Source of the DNA: DATBGO01 sp963785765
GTDB taxonomy: Bacteria > Actinomycetota > Actinomycetes > Streptosporangiales > Streptosporangiaceae
Direction: 5' to 3'
Length of the DNA stretch: 64,000 nucleotides
NCBI GenBank assembly: GCA_963785765.1
Contig: CAWAWM010000002.1
Coordinates: 186,001-250,000, forward strand
Part shown: positions 56,168 through 64,000 of the stretch, piece after piece
Layout: each line of letters starts with the position of its first letter
Position numbering within the stretch: the stretch's first letter is position 1
Position numbers and translations under genes: made by a program
The notes under the pieces: model-generated
The model's database searches: none
Told to the model about the DNA's origin: nothing
Seen by the model: only the letters and a program-made list of their open reading frames with translations

Positions 56168-56984
56168 CGGCCGTGGCAGGCTTGCCGCCCAGATGGCGCC
56201 GGGCGAAGGCGAGCGACTCGGCCAGGTCGGCTTGGCGCTCGTCTCGGGTGGCCACCCTGCGGGTACTCACCTCGAGCACCACCATCCCGCCATATCCGTC
56301 TGCCACGAGCCGTTCGAGCAGTTCCGAGCAGGGCTGGCTGCCCCGGCCAGGGACCAGGTGCTCATCTGGCAGGCCGGGCTTCGTGCCGTCCGCCAGGTGC
56401 ACGTGAGCCAGCCTGGGGCCCAGCTGAGCGGCCATGTCCAGAGCATCAGAGCCGGACACCGCGGTATGCGACAAGTCCAGGGTGGCGTGCGCGTAGTCCA
56501 GCTCCACCGGATTCCAGTCCGGCGCGTACGCGGTGACCTCGGTGCCCCGGGCCCGCAGCGGGTACAGGTTCTCGACGGCGAAGATCACGTCGGTCTCCTG
56601 GTCCATCCGGGTCAGGCCCTCCTCGAACTCCCTGGCGTACTCCCGCTGCCAGCGGAACGCGGGATGTACCACCACGACCTTCGCGCCGAGTTTCTCGGCC
56701 ACCTCACGGGCACGCACCAGCTTGCCCCACGGCTCGCGGCCCCAGACCCGCTGGGTGATCAGCAGGCAGGGCGAGTGCACGGCGAGAACCGGCACGCCGT
56801 GATAGTCGGACAGTCTGCGGAGCACTTCGACGTCCTGGCTGATCGGGTCGGCCGATACCATCACCTCCACCCCGTCATAACCAAGCCGGGCGGCGGCCTC
56901 GAAAGCATCCGGCACTCGTTCCGGGAAAACTGACGCGGTCGACAACGCCACCGGCACGGTGCTTACCCGGCCGACGTGGCCCAA
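56145..56984 (-). CDS. Sugar phosphate isomerase/epimerase-like TIM barrel
   Basis: A 279-residue AP endonuclease-2/xylose-isomerase-like barrel. FEAAARLGYDGVEVMVS, VHSPCLLI, VVVHPAFRWQREY, FAVENLYPL, CHATLDLSHTAVSG-type strand and GMVVLEVSTRR can be traced in order; Glu and His residues in these strands are the expected metal ligands. The substrate is unknown. The TTG start is placed 5 bp after AGAGGAG. It overlaps dtd at the 3' end and is divergent from radA. Confidence 0.8.
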   Translation of the reverse strand: MGHVGRVSTVPVALSTASVFPERVPDAFEAAARLGYDGVEVMVSADPISQDVEVLRRLSDYHGVPVLAVHSPCLLITQRVWGREPWGKLVRAREVAEKLGAKVVVVHPAFRWQREYAREFEEGLTRMDQETDVIFAVENLYPLRARGTEVTAYAPDWNPVELDYAHATLDLSHTAVSGSDALDMAAQLGPRLAHVHLADGTKPGLPDEHLVPGRGSQPCSELLERLVADGYGGMVVLEVSTRRVATRDERQADLAESLAFARRHLGGKPATAVRHQQSA

Positions 56985-57118
56985 GACATCTCCTCTTCCC
57001 TGCCGTTCTGATCGCGGCGGCTGGCCTGCTGAACCTGCCTGGCCAAGCTTATGCCGAGACTGGGGGCGGCCCGGCCAGGACGACCCGGGTGTCGGCACCG
57101 GCCGCTACCGTGCAGGTC

Positions 57119-58555
57119 ATGGGAAAATCGGCGGTGGCCACGCTGTACCAGTGCTCGGAATGCGGCTGGCAGAGCAGGAAATGGGCCGGGCGGTGCGGTG
57201 AGTGCCAGAGCTGGGGCACCGTAGCCCAGGCCAGGGCCTCGGCATCGGCGCTGGCCCTGGCCCTGACGCGGCCAGGTTCGCGAGTACCGGTCCAGGCTGG
57301 GTCGCCCGCCCTGACCCAGTCGGCGGCCATGTCGATCGTCGACATCGACGCCACCGCCGCCCACGCGCGGCCGACCGGCCTGAGCGAGCTGGACCGGGTA
57401 CTGGGCGGCGGGCTGGTCCCCGGCGCCGTCGTGCTGCTGGCCGGCGAGCCCGGGGTGGGGAAGTCCACCCTGCTGCTGCAGGCCGGGGCGCGGGCCTCGG
57501 CGGCCTCCCCGGTCCTCTACGTGACCGGGGAGGAGTCCGCTGCCCAGGTCCGGCTGCGCGCCGACCGGACCGGAGCCGTCAGCAAGGACCTGTTCCTGGC
57601 CGCAGAGACCGATCTCGGCGCGCTGCTCGAGCACGTCGAAGCCGTCGGCCCCGGCCTGCTGATCGTCGACTCCGTGCAGACCATCTGCGCAGCCGGCGTC
57701 GAGGGCGTCCCGGGCGGCGTGACCCAGATCAGGGAGATCACCGCGGCGCTCACCGCGCTGGCCAAGCAACGCACCCTGACCACGGTGCTGGTCGGTCATG
57801 TGACCAAGGACGGGTCGATCGCGGGTCCGCGATCGCTGGAGCACCTCGTCGACGTGGTGCTGCATTTCGACGGGGACTCCAGGGCGCAGTTGCGGATGGT
57901 GCGGGCCCTGAAGAACAGGTACGGGCCGACCGACGAGATCGGCTGCTTCGAGCTCGGCGAGTACGGCCTGACCGAGCTGCCCGATCCGAGCGGGCTGTTC
58001 CTGTCCCGGCTTCCCGAGCCGGTGCCAGGCACCTGCGTGACCGTGACGCTGGAGGGCCGCCGCCCGCTGGTGGCCGAGGTGCAGACCCTGATCTGCGACT
58101 CGAATGCGGACCTGACCCGCCGGGTGACATCCGGCCTTGATGCCGCGCGGGTCGGCATGATGGTCGCCGTCCTGCAGCGCCGGGCCGCGGTGGCCATCGG
58201 CAAGCACGACGTCTACGCCGCCACCGTGGGCGGAGTCCGGCTGACTGAGCCGTCGGTGGACCTGGCCATCGCGATCGCGCTGGCCAGCGCGGCCGCTAGC
58301 CTGAGCGTGCCGTCCAGCCTGGCCGCCATCGGCGAGGTGGGCCTAGCCGGCGAGATCCGAAGGGTGGCCGGGTTGCCGCGCAGGCTCGCGGAGGCCGAGC
58401 GGATGGGCTTCCGCCGGGTGATCGTGCCGCCGGGCAGCCTGGAGCCGCTGCGGCAGGACGGCTCGACGGGCAGCCTGGCCGGAATTGGCGACCGGCTGGA
58501 CATCCGGGAGGCTTCGCATGTCGCACAGGCGATCGCGCTGGCTCTGGGCGGCTGA
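57119..58555 (+). CDS. radA: DNA repair protein RadA (Sms)
   Basis: A 478-residue RecA-like protein. An N-terminal C4 zinc finger (YQCSECGW ... GRCGECQSW) precedes the ATPase with Walker A GEPGVGKSTLL, the RadA-specific KNRYG motif (ALKNRYGPTDE) and a C-terminal Lon-like domain ending in KHDVYAATVGGVRL and IGEVGLAGEIRR. It promotes branch migration in recombinational repair. The ATG at 57119 matches the family start; in-frame codons upstream are not conserved. disA lies 85 bp downstream, an arrangement conserved in actinobacteria and Bacillus, where RadA and DisA interact. Confidence 0.96.
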   Translation: MGKSAVATLYQCSECGWQSRKWAGRCGECQSWGTVAQARASASALALALTRPGSRVPVQAGSPALTQSAAMSIVDIDATAAHARPTGLSELDRVLGGGLVPGAVVLLAGEPGVGKSTLLLQAGARASAASPVLYVTGEESAAQVRLRADRTGAVSKDLFLAAETDLGALLEHVEAVGPGLLIVDSVQTICAAGVEGVPGGVTQIREITAALTALAKQRTLTTVLVGHVTKDGSIAGPRSLEHLVDVVLHFDGDSRAQLRMVRALKNRYGPTDEIGCFELGEYGLTELPDPSGLFLSRLPEPVPGTCVTVTLEGRRPLVAEVQTLICDSNADLTRRVTSGLDAARVGMMVAVLQRRAAVAIGKHDVYAATVGGVRLTEPSVDLAIAIALASAAASLSVPSSLAAIGEVGLAGEIRRVAGLPRRLAEAERMGFRRVIVPPGSLEPLRQDGSTGSLAGIGDRLDIREASHVAQAIALALGG

Positions 58556-58640
58556 CCGGGAGTGAGCCGGCCCCAAGCCGCAGGCATGGCCCACCACCCG
58601 CCGATACACTCACGGTAATGACCGACTTTCCGGAGGTCAC

Positions 58641-59729
58641 GTGCCCGCAGTGAGCGAAGGCAGAGAAAAGCGCCGTCGCGCCGCCCTGGCCGCGCTCGCG
58701 CCTGGCACCGTACTTCGCGATGGCCTGGAGCGGATCCTGCGCGGCAGCACCGGAGCGCTGATCGTGCTCGGGTATGACCAGGCGGTCGAGAGCCTGTGTT
58801 CTGGCGGTTTCGAGCTGCGGGTCTCGTTTTCCGCGACGCGGCTGCGCGAGCTGGCCAAGATGGACGGCGCGATTGTCCTGGATGGCCCGGGGCACACCAT
58901 CGTCCGGGCCGCCGTCCAGCTCGTCCCCGATCCCGCGATTCCGACCGACGAGTCGGGGACCAGGCACCGGACCGCCGAGCGGGTCGCCAGGCAGACCGGC
59001 CATCCGGTGATCTCGGTCAGCAAGTCCATGCGGATCATCGCGCTCTACCTCGACGGGGACCGGTACGTCCTGGAGGACTCGGCCGCCATCCTGTCGCACG
59101 CCAATCAGGCGCTGGCCACCCTGGAGCGGTACCGGCTCAGGCTCGACGAGGTCGCTGGGGCACTGTCTGCGCTGGAGATCGAGGACCTGGCGACCGTGCG
59201 CGACGTCACGACCGTCGCGCAGCGGCTGGAGATGGTGCGCCGCATCGCGGCCGAGATCGAGAACTACATGGTCGAGCTGGGGACCGACGGCCGGCTGCTC
59301 GCGCTGCAGCTCAACGAGCTCATCGCCGGGACCGCGCAAGACCGCGAGCTGCTGGTGCAGGACTACGTGCAGGCGGCCGCGGCTGAGCGGGCCAAGGCCG
59401 CCGGGGCCATCCTGGCCAGGCTGGAACAGGTACCCCCGGATGAGCTCCTGGACTCCACCGCCGTGGCCGGGGTGCTGGGCTTCACCGGGCCCGATGTGCT
59501 GGACGAGCTGGTCAGCCCGCGTGGATACCGGCTGCTCGCCATGGTGCCGCGGATCCCGCGGCCTGCGGTCGACCGGCTGATCGAGCATTTTGGCGGCCTG
59601 CAAAAGGTCCTCGCCGCCAGTGTCGAGGACCTGCAGCGCGTGCAGGGCGTCGGCGGACCGCACGCCAGGAGCCTGCGTGAGGGCCTGTCCCGGCTGGCCG
59701 AGGCGTCGATCCTGGAGCGCTACACCTAA
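58641..59729 (+). CDS. disA: DNA integrity scanning protein DisA (diadenylate cyclase)
   Basis: A 362-residue protein. The DAC domain (about 10-145) has KMDGAIVLDG and the RHRTAER motif needed to make c-di-AMP from two ATP. A helical linker follows, then a C-terminal helix-hairpin-helix region (HFGGLQKVLAASVEDLQRVQGVGGPHARSL) that binds branched DNA. DisA signals DNA damage by changing c-di-AMP output. GTG start with GGAGG upstream. It lies after radA and converges with a secreted protein gene through repeats. Confidence 0.97.
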   Translation: MPAVSEGREKRRRAALAALAPGTVLRDGLERILRGSTGALIVLGYDQAVESLCSGGFELRVSFSATRLRELAKMDGAIVLDGPGHTIVRAAVQLVPDPAIPTDESGTRHRTAERVARQTGHPVISVSKSMRIIALYLDGDRYVLEDSAAILSHANQALATLERYRLRLDEVAGALSALEIEDLATVRDVTTVAQRLEMVRRIAAEIENYMVELGTDGRLLALQLNELIAGTAQDRELLVQDYVQAAAAERAKAAGAILARLEQVPPDELLDSTAVAGVLGFTGPDVLDELVSPRGYRLLAMVPRIPRPAVDRLIEHFGGLQKVLAASVEDLQRVQGVGGPHARSLREGLSRLAEASILERYT

Positions 59730-59731
59730 CC

Positions 59732-59815
59732 GTGGCTCGTGGCTCGTGGCCGGCGGTCCGGCCCGGCGGTCCGGCCCTGCAGCCCGGCGGTCCGGTCCCG
59801 CGGCCGGCGGTCCCG
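59732..59815. repeat. Short tandem repeats after the disA stop
   Basis: Three copies of a 7-bp unit (gtggctc, 59732-59750, last partial) are followed by four spaced copies of ccggcggtcc (from 59750, 59763, 59784 and 59804). The region separates the convergent disA and 59842 genes. Confidence 0.7.
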
Positions 59816-59841
59816 GACCAGGGCCATTCCAGACCGGCCGG

Positions 59842-60588
59842 TCAGCTGATCCGGAAGGCTTCCTTCCTGCTAACCAGCCTGCCGTCCGAGGCAGCGGCCC
59901 GGTAGGTGCCTGCGGGCGCGCGGGCGGCCGGAACGAAGCAGCCAGGAGCAGATGTCTGGCGGCCCCAGGAAATGGGCAGCACCGTGGGCACGCCCTTGAC
60001 CAGATCGGTCACCAGTGATCCCGCCCCGGCCACGCAGTCAGCCGAGCTCCAGATCCGGTCGCCGCCGGAGGCGACCACTACTGCGAGAAACTTGGGACCG
60101 ACATTGAAGGTACAGGTCCGTGGCGAGGTCGAAACCACGTCCACGTCGAATACTGGCAGCTGACCCGGCCCATAGCTGTCCTGGCTCATAAACAGGCTGA
60201 GCACGACGTCCGCCGGCCTGCAGGCGCGCCGCGCCATGAGCGGCGGTCTCGCCGCGTGGTCGCGCGAGGTGGCCCTGGCCTGGCGCCGGGCCCGGCGCGC
60301 TCGGGTGGCGGCGGACGGCTCCTGGCTTGGCGCGTGCGCCGATGCGGCGGGCCTGGCCTGGTCAGGTGACGCGGCGCCGAGGCTCGTCCGCACGACGGGA
60401 TGCGAGCTGGCCCGCGGTGCCGGTCCCGGGGATCCGGTCTTGCCCACCGCGAGCGCTCCGGAGAAGGCCCATGCGACCAGCGAGAGGACGCCGAACCCGG
60501 CAACCAGCGCCAGGAACCTGCGCCGCCAGTAGGTCGCGGGCCGGAGCGCGCGCTTCTGCGCCTGGTTACGGAACGCATTCTGGCCCAT
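59842..60588 (-). CDS. Membrane-anchored or secreted protein of unknown function
   Basis: A 248-residue protein. A basic N-terminus (QAQKRALRPATYWRRRF) precedes one hydrophobic helix (LALVAGFGVLSLVAWAFSGALAV), then a disordered Ala/Ser/Arg linker of about 80 residues and a C-terminal domain (from RACRPADVVLSLFMSQDSY) with four cysteines and beta-strand character like an Ig-type or DUF4232-like fold. It should act outside the membrane. The start ATG at 60588 opens just before the basic segment. The stop overlaps a small palindrome (GACCGGCCGGTC). No function can be assigned. Confidence 0.7.
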   Translation of the reverse strand: MGQNAFRNQAQKRALRPATYWRRRFLALVAGFGVLSLVAWAFSGALAVGKTGSPGPAPRASSHPVVRTSLGAASPDQARPAASAHAPSQEPSAATRARRARRQARATSRDHAARPPLMARRACRPADVVLSLFMSQDSYGPGQLPVFDVDVVSTSPRTCTFNVGPKFLAVVVASGGDRIWSSADCVAGAGSLVTDLVKGVPTVLPISWGRQTSAPGCFVPAARAPAGTYRAAASDGRLVSRKEAFRIS

Positions 60589-60848
60589 GCGACGAGTATG
60601 CAAGCGGCCAGCGGCTGTCCCTGGCCGACCCGCCGGCCTGGCGATCTGAACATCACCGCAGGTAGGGAGCTTGTCCGGGTTGCCGCAGCGAGTCCGTGAG
60701 GCGATCATCCTCAGGGTCCGCGAGGGTCCGCGAGGTCCGTGCTGGGTTCTGCTGCGGCTCGCATCAATGTCACGCTCTGTAGCCATCTGCCGAGCGGCCG
60801 CGTTACCTGCCGCAGTCCGGCCTGGACCGGTGGGCCGACAATGGACTG

Positions 60849-61190
60849 GTGATCGAAGTGGAAGCCGCCCGGTTCGAGGAAATGGTCGTCATGGCGCTCG
60901 ACGGGCTACCCGACGAGCTCGGCCGGATGATGCAGAACGTCGCGGTCACCGTCGAGCACGAAGCTGGCCCGCCTGGCCTGCTCGGGCTCTACCAGGGCGT
61001 TCCGCTCACCAGCCGCACGTCGAACTACGCCGGCGCGCTGCCCGACCGGATTACCATCTACCACCAGGCGATCTGCGCCATCTGCCGCACTCCCGCGCAG
61101 GTGGTCGAGCAGGTGCGCCGGACCGTCATTCACGAGGTCGCGCACCATTTCGGCATCGATGACGCCCGGCTCGATGAACTCGGCTGGTGA
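60849..61190 (+). CDS. Mini-zincin metallopeptidase family protein
   Basis: A 113-residue protein with the PF06262-type zinc motif in TVIHEVAHHFGIDDARL (HExxHHxxxDD). The start EVEAARFEEMVVMALDGLPDELG is the family's first helix, and DRITIYHQAICAICRT lies before the zinc helix. Family members are small possible metallopeptidases of unknown substrate. The GTG start at 60849 is inferred. The 3' end, including its stop, is duplicated immediately downstream. Confidence 0.88.
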   Translation: MIEVEAARFEEMVVMALDGLPDELGRMMQNVAVTVEHEAGPPGLLGLYQGVPLTSRTSNYAGALPDRITIYHQAICAICRTPAQVVEQVRRTVIHEVAHHFGIDDARLDELGW

Positions 61191-61239
61191 GCTCGGCTGA
61201 TGACGCCCGGCTCGATGAACTCGGCTGGTCAGCCGGGCT
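61158..61239. repeat. 41-bp duplication of the mini-zincin gene 3' end
   Basis: The segment 61158-61198 is repeated at 61199-61239; the first 31 bases are identical. The copy repeats the last 10 codons of the mini-zincin gene after its stop. Confidence 0.88.
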
Positions 61240-61263
61240 GGTGAGCCAGGCTGGTCAGCCGGC

Positions 61264-62150
61264 TCAGGTCCGCCACCGACGGACCGCGACCACGGTCACC
61301 GTGGCCAGGACCACCGCCATCGCGAGATAGATGGCGGTCTCGACGCCCTGCAGCGCCCAGTAATGGCTCTCTGGCTGGTACTCGACGACGAAGTGCAGCC
61401 GGGCCGCCGCCGCGCAATGGTCCATGCCGACCTGCGACTGGGCCTGGTAGAAGCAGGAGCCAAGGTGATCCTGCGAGCTGGCCCAGGTCTGGCCGGCAGC
61501 AGGGCTGGTTCGCCCCAGCGGCAGGTAGCCGGCGTTCAGGACCCAGCCCGCGGGCTGGGTCCCGGCCAATGGCGCGGCCCGGCCGACGGCAAAACTGGGG
61601 GCCACCAGCGTCGGCCGCAGGCCGTCGATCAGCAGTCTGGCGGCGATAAAGACCGGCAGACCGGCCGCGAAGGCCCAGCCGGGACGGCGGATGGCGGTCC
61701 CCGCAGTCGCGCCGAGCAGGTAGGCGAAGATTGCGTAGCCGACGCTGACGACGCCGGTGACGGCGAAGTACTTGGGCACGATGTCGGGGCCGGTGCGCAT
61801 GGCGCTGATCCACCAGCCAGGCAGCGGCATGAACAGCGCGACCAGGCCGCCCGTCACCAGGCCGCCGACCAGCAGCTTGACGGCGAGCCAGTGGGTGCGG
61901 GTGATGCTCTGGGTCCACGCGACCCGGTTGGTGCCGCGCTCGATCTCGGTGGCGACCAGCTGCGCGCCGAGGACCAGCCCGAGCAGGCCGGGCAGCGCAT
62001 ACAGGCCGTAGGTGTCGGCGGTCGTCGATAGCCGGGACCACCGGCCTGCTCGTTCAGGCCGCTCACGGCCAGCCAGAGCGCCAGGACGGCCACCGTCCCG
62101 GCGGCCGCCAGGTACTGCAGGCGCTGCACGCGCCAGGCGATCCAGGTCAT
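61264..62150 (-). pseudogene. ABC transporter permease with a frameshift
   Basis: A paralogue of the permease gene next to it. On the minus strand the frame starts TWIAWRVQRLQYLAAAGTVAVLALWL and ends in Pro/Arg-rich nonsense after about 40 codons. From about 62035 another frame continues the expected TTADTYGLYALPGLLGLVLGAQLVATEIERGTNR, then five helices to VVAVRRWRT at 61264. One base missing or two extra near 62025-62040 would restore a protein of about 295 residues, matching the paralogue. It may be an inactive copy or a sequencing error. Confidence 0.82.
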
Positions 62151-62199
62151 CGCGTAACCACCGCCAGCTCGCTGCCGCACCTCAGCGCGGGTGCCTGGG

Positions 62200-63126
62200 T
62201 CACGCTGTCCACCTGCGCACGACGATCACCGTCACGCCGATCAGCGCGGCCGCCAGGATGGTGAAGATGGCCGTCTCGGCGCCCTGGAGCGGCCAGTAAT
62301 GGCTATCCGGCTGGAACTGGATGACGTAGTGGACGTGCGCCTGGACCGCGCAGCGGGCCAGCTCGCCGTTGTTTGTGGCGTGGGCGGCACAGGAGTTGTA
62401 GCCAGCGGGCGGCGCGGCCGACCAGGCCTGTCCGGGCGCCGGGCCGGTCCGGCCGGCCGGCAGCAGGCCAGAGTTCAGGACCCAGCCGGTCCAGACGGTT
62501 TGCGAAGGAACCCCGGTCAGGCTGGCATAGGTCGCCGCGGCGACCAGATGAGGCCGGATCCAGTCCTCGACGACCAGCCTGCAGGCCGCGAAGACCGGAA
62601 CTCCCACCGCGAACGCCCAGCCGGCCCGGCGGACGAGCGCGCCCAGCGCGGCGCCGAGCGCGAACGCGAACACGGCGTAGCCGATGATCACTACGCCGGC
62701 CAGATCGAAGCCGCTCGGCTGGATGCGGACGCCAGGGAACCCGCCCGAGTCCGTGCTGGCCGCGAGGGAGACGGCCCTGGTCCACCAGTCGAGCAGGACC
62801 GCCAGGGCCGCGACGGTGCCGGCGGCGACCAGGCCGCCCACCGCGAGCTTGACCGCCAGCCAGCGCACCCGCGTAACGCTCTGGGTCCAGGCGAGCCGGT
62901 TCGTGCCGTGGCCGAACTCGCCGGCGACCAGCGGCACCCCGAGCGCCAGCCCGACCAGGCCCGGCAGGGCGTAGAGGACGTAGACGTCCCCGTCGGTCCA
63001 GTACTTCCAGGCCTGGCTGTGGCCCATGGACAGGGCAGTCGCGGCCAGCCAGAGGCCGAGCAGGAGCACCGCGCCCATCGCGGCGAGCAGCTGCGGGCGC
63101 TGGACGCGCCAGGCGGCCCAGGTCAC
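62200..63126 (-). CDS. ABC transporter permease
   Basis: A 308-residue protein with six hydrophobic segments: an N-terminal helix after TWAAWRVQRPQ, GLALGVPLVAGEFGHGTNRLAWTQSVTRVRWLAVKLAVGG typical of ABC-2-type permeases, and an extracytoplasmic loop before the last helix (TAIFTILAAALIGVTVIVV). It pairs with the ATPase encoded upstream; the GTG start overlaps the ATPase stop (GTGA), so the two are translated together. The second permease copy downstream would complete a heterodimeric exporter if intact. The transported molecule is unknown. Confidence 0.88.
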   Translation of the reverse strand: MTWAAWRVQRPQLLAAMGAVLLLGLWLAATALSMGHSQAWKYWTDGDVYVLYALPGLVGLALGVPLVAGEFGHGTNRLAWTQSVTRVRWLAVKLAVGGLVAAGTVAALAVLLDWWTRAVSLAASTDSGGFPGVRIQPSGFDLAGVVIIGYAVFAFALGAALGALVRRAGWAFAVGVPVFAACRLVVEDWIRPHLVAAATYASLTGVPSQTVWTGWVLNSGLLPAGRTGPAPGQAWSAAPPAGYNSCAAHATNNGELARCAVQAHVHYVIQFQPDSHYWPLQGAETAIFTILAAALIGVTVIVVRRWTA

Positions 63127-64000
63127 CGGACCCCGACCTCGGGCTCGTCGAAGTCGTGCCGGTCCCTGGCCAGCCGGTCGCCAGAGCGCCGCCCAGGAAG
63201 CCAGTGGTCGCGGGACCGCCGATCGCGGGACCTGGGGCCAGGTCGCTGGCGCGCCCGCAGGTAGGCGATCACGATCTCGTCAAGTGACGGCTCGATCACC
63301 TGCCAGCCCGGATCGGTGACCGGTGGCTCGCTACGCACGATCATGATGCGCTGCCGCCCGGTCGTGACCGACGAGACGATCGTGGCGGCGACCGGCATGA
63401 GCGGGGCCGTCCCGGCCGCGCCGACCAGCATCCAGTGAGTGGCCAGCACGTTGTCGAGTTCGTCGGCAAGCTGGACGCGCGCCGCCGACAGGATGATCAC
63501 GTAGTCACAGACCGTGGCCAGGTCCGCGATGGCATGCGAGGAGATCAGCACCGTGACGCCGTCATCGACGACTGTCTGGAGCAGGATGTGCATCAGGTCG
63601 TCGCGGGCCAGCGGGTCGAGCGCGGCCACCGGCTCATCGAGCAGCAGCAGTTCGGGCTGCTTGGCCAGGCACAGGGTCAGCGCGACCTGAGCCCGCTGGC
63701 CGCCGGACAGCTGGCCGATCCTGGCTCCGAACGGGATGGCCAGCTCATCGAGGTGGCGGCGGGCTCTCGCCTCGTCCCAGCGCGGGTTCAGCTCGCGCCC
63801 GAAGCGCAGCAGCTCCGAAACCCGGAAGCCTTGGTAGAGCGGGCGGTCCTGGTCGAGATAGCCGATACGGGCCAGGATCTCGTCGATCTGCGTGCCCGGT
63901 GACCGGCCGAGCACGCTGATCTCCCCGGTGGTCGGCCTGCTGATTCCGGCGAGCATCCGCAGCAGCGTGGACTTGCCCGCGCCGTTCGGGCCGACGAGCG
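63123..64000 (-). CDS. ABC transporter ATP-binding protein (N-terminus outside the window)
   Basis: About 292 residues are visible. They include Walker A LVGPNGAGKSTLLRM at the window edge, the signature GQLSGGQRAQVALTLCLA, Walker B LLLLDEPVAALDP and the His switch ISSHAIADL. The C-terminal part after about 220 is Arg/Asp-rich and repetitive (RSRDRRSRDHW). It drives export by the permease(s) downstream. The N-terminal 30-40 residues lie beyond 64000. Confidence 0.92.
   Translation of the reverse strand, partial: LVGPNGAGKSTLLRMLAGISRPTTGEISVLGRSPGTQIDEILARIGYLDQDRPLYQGFRVSELLRFGRELNPRWDEARARRHLDELAIPFGARIGQLSGGQRAQVALTLCLAKQPELLLLDEPVAALDPLARDDLMHILLQTVVDDGVTVLISSHAIADLATVCDYVIILSAARVQLADELDNVLATHWMLVGAAGTAPLMPVAATIVSSVTTGRQRIMIVRSEPPVTDPGWQVIEPSLDEIVIAYLRARQRPGPRSRDRRSRDHWLPGRRSGDRLARDRHDFDEPEVGVR

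Overview
The window reads as a contiguous chromosomal segment of a high-GC (about 70 % by eye) actinobacterium. The evidence is the dnaK-grpE-dnaJ-hspR-clpB heat-shock operon headed by HspR-type HAIR operators, an EtfD-like iron-sulfur oxidoreductase, the pyrE / fbaA / DUF3151 / purA-purD-purB-purC block, the XRE-DUF2516 pair, the radA-disA pair and frequent GTG/TTG starts. It looks like core chromosome rather than a plasmid, phage or island. I found no rRNA, tRNA, CRISPR array, insertion sequence or replication origin. The genus cannot be fixed from the sequence alone.

Layout. 1-9.8 kb: the end of a DHA2-type drug exporter, a KamA-like radical SAM aminomutase, plsX, argS, a small anchored protein and an OmpR-type two-component pair. 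9.8-14.7 kb: a TMEM175-like channel, an EtfD-like oxidoreductase with a collagen-like tail and a DUF2079 membrane protein. 14.7-21.9 kb: the chaperone operon with two HAIR operators; clpB carries an apparent one-base frameshift. 21.9-24.6 kb: a repeat-helix protein and a NYN-domain protein. 24.6-33.1 kb: pyrE, an unlisted 41-residue membrane protein, fbaA, an aldo/keto reductase, DUF3151 and four purine genes. 33.1-36.6 kb: a MurA-family enzyme and a large regulator. 36.6-41.3 kb: a minus-strand set of GH15-like protein, HisC-like aminotransferase, ATP-grasp ligase and flavin monooxygenase, which is the best candidate for an undescribed pathway. 41.7-46.7 kb: a four-gene envelope-glycan set. 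46.8-50.1 kb: a BlaI/M56 pair and a broken DUF222-HNH (13E12-type) gene. 50.5-56.2 kb: methyltransferase, AlaX, DUF2516, an XRE regulator with a repetitive tail, asparaginase, BKACE and Dtd. 56.1-64 kb: a TIM-barrel isomerase, radA, disA, a secreted protein, a mini-zincin and an ABC exporter (one permease copy frameshifted).

Two patterns run across the whole window. First, short tandem repeats start at, or cover, many stop codons (after argS, the 6322 gene, dnaJ, murA, the 35234 regulator, the M56 gene, the mini-zincin and the BKACE gene). Their period is usually not a multiple of three, so extra stops fall in other frames. Second, in-frame low-complexity repeats extend otherwise ordinary proteins (sensor kinase lid, EtfD-like tail, NYN linker, XRE tail, N-terminus of the 44764 membrane protein). 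Four apparent frameshifts (clpB, two in the HNH gene, one permease) lie in GC-rich stretches and may be sequencing errors or real decay.
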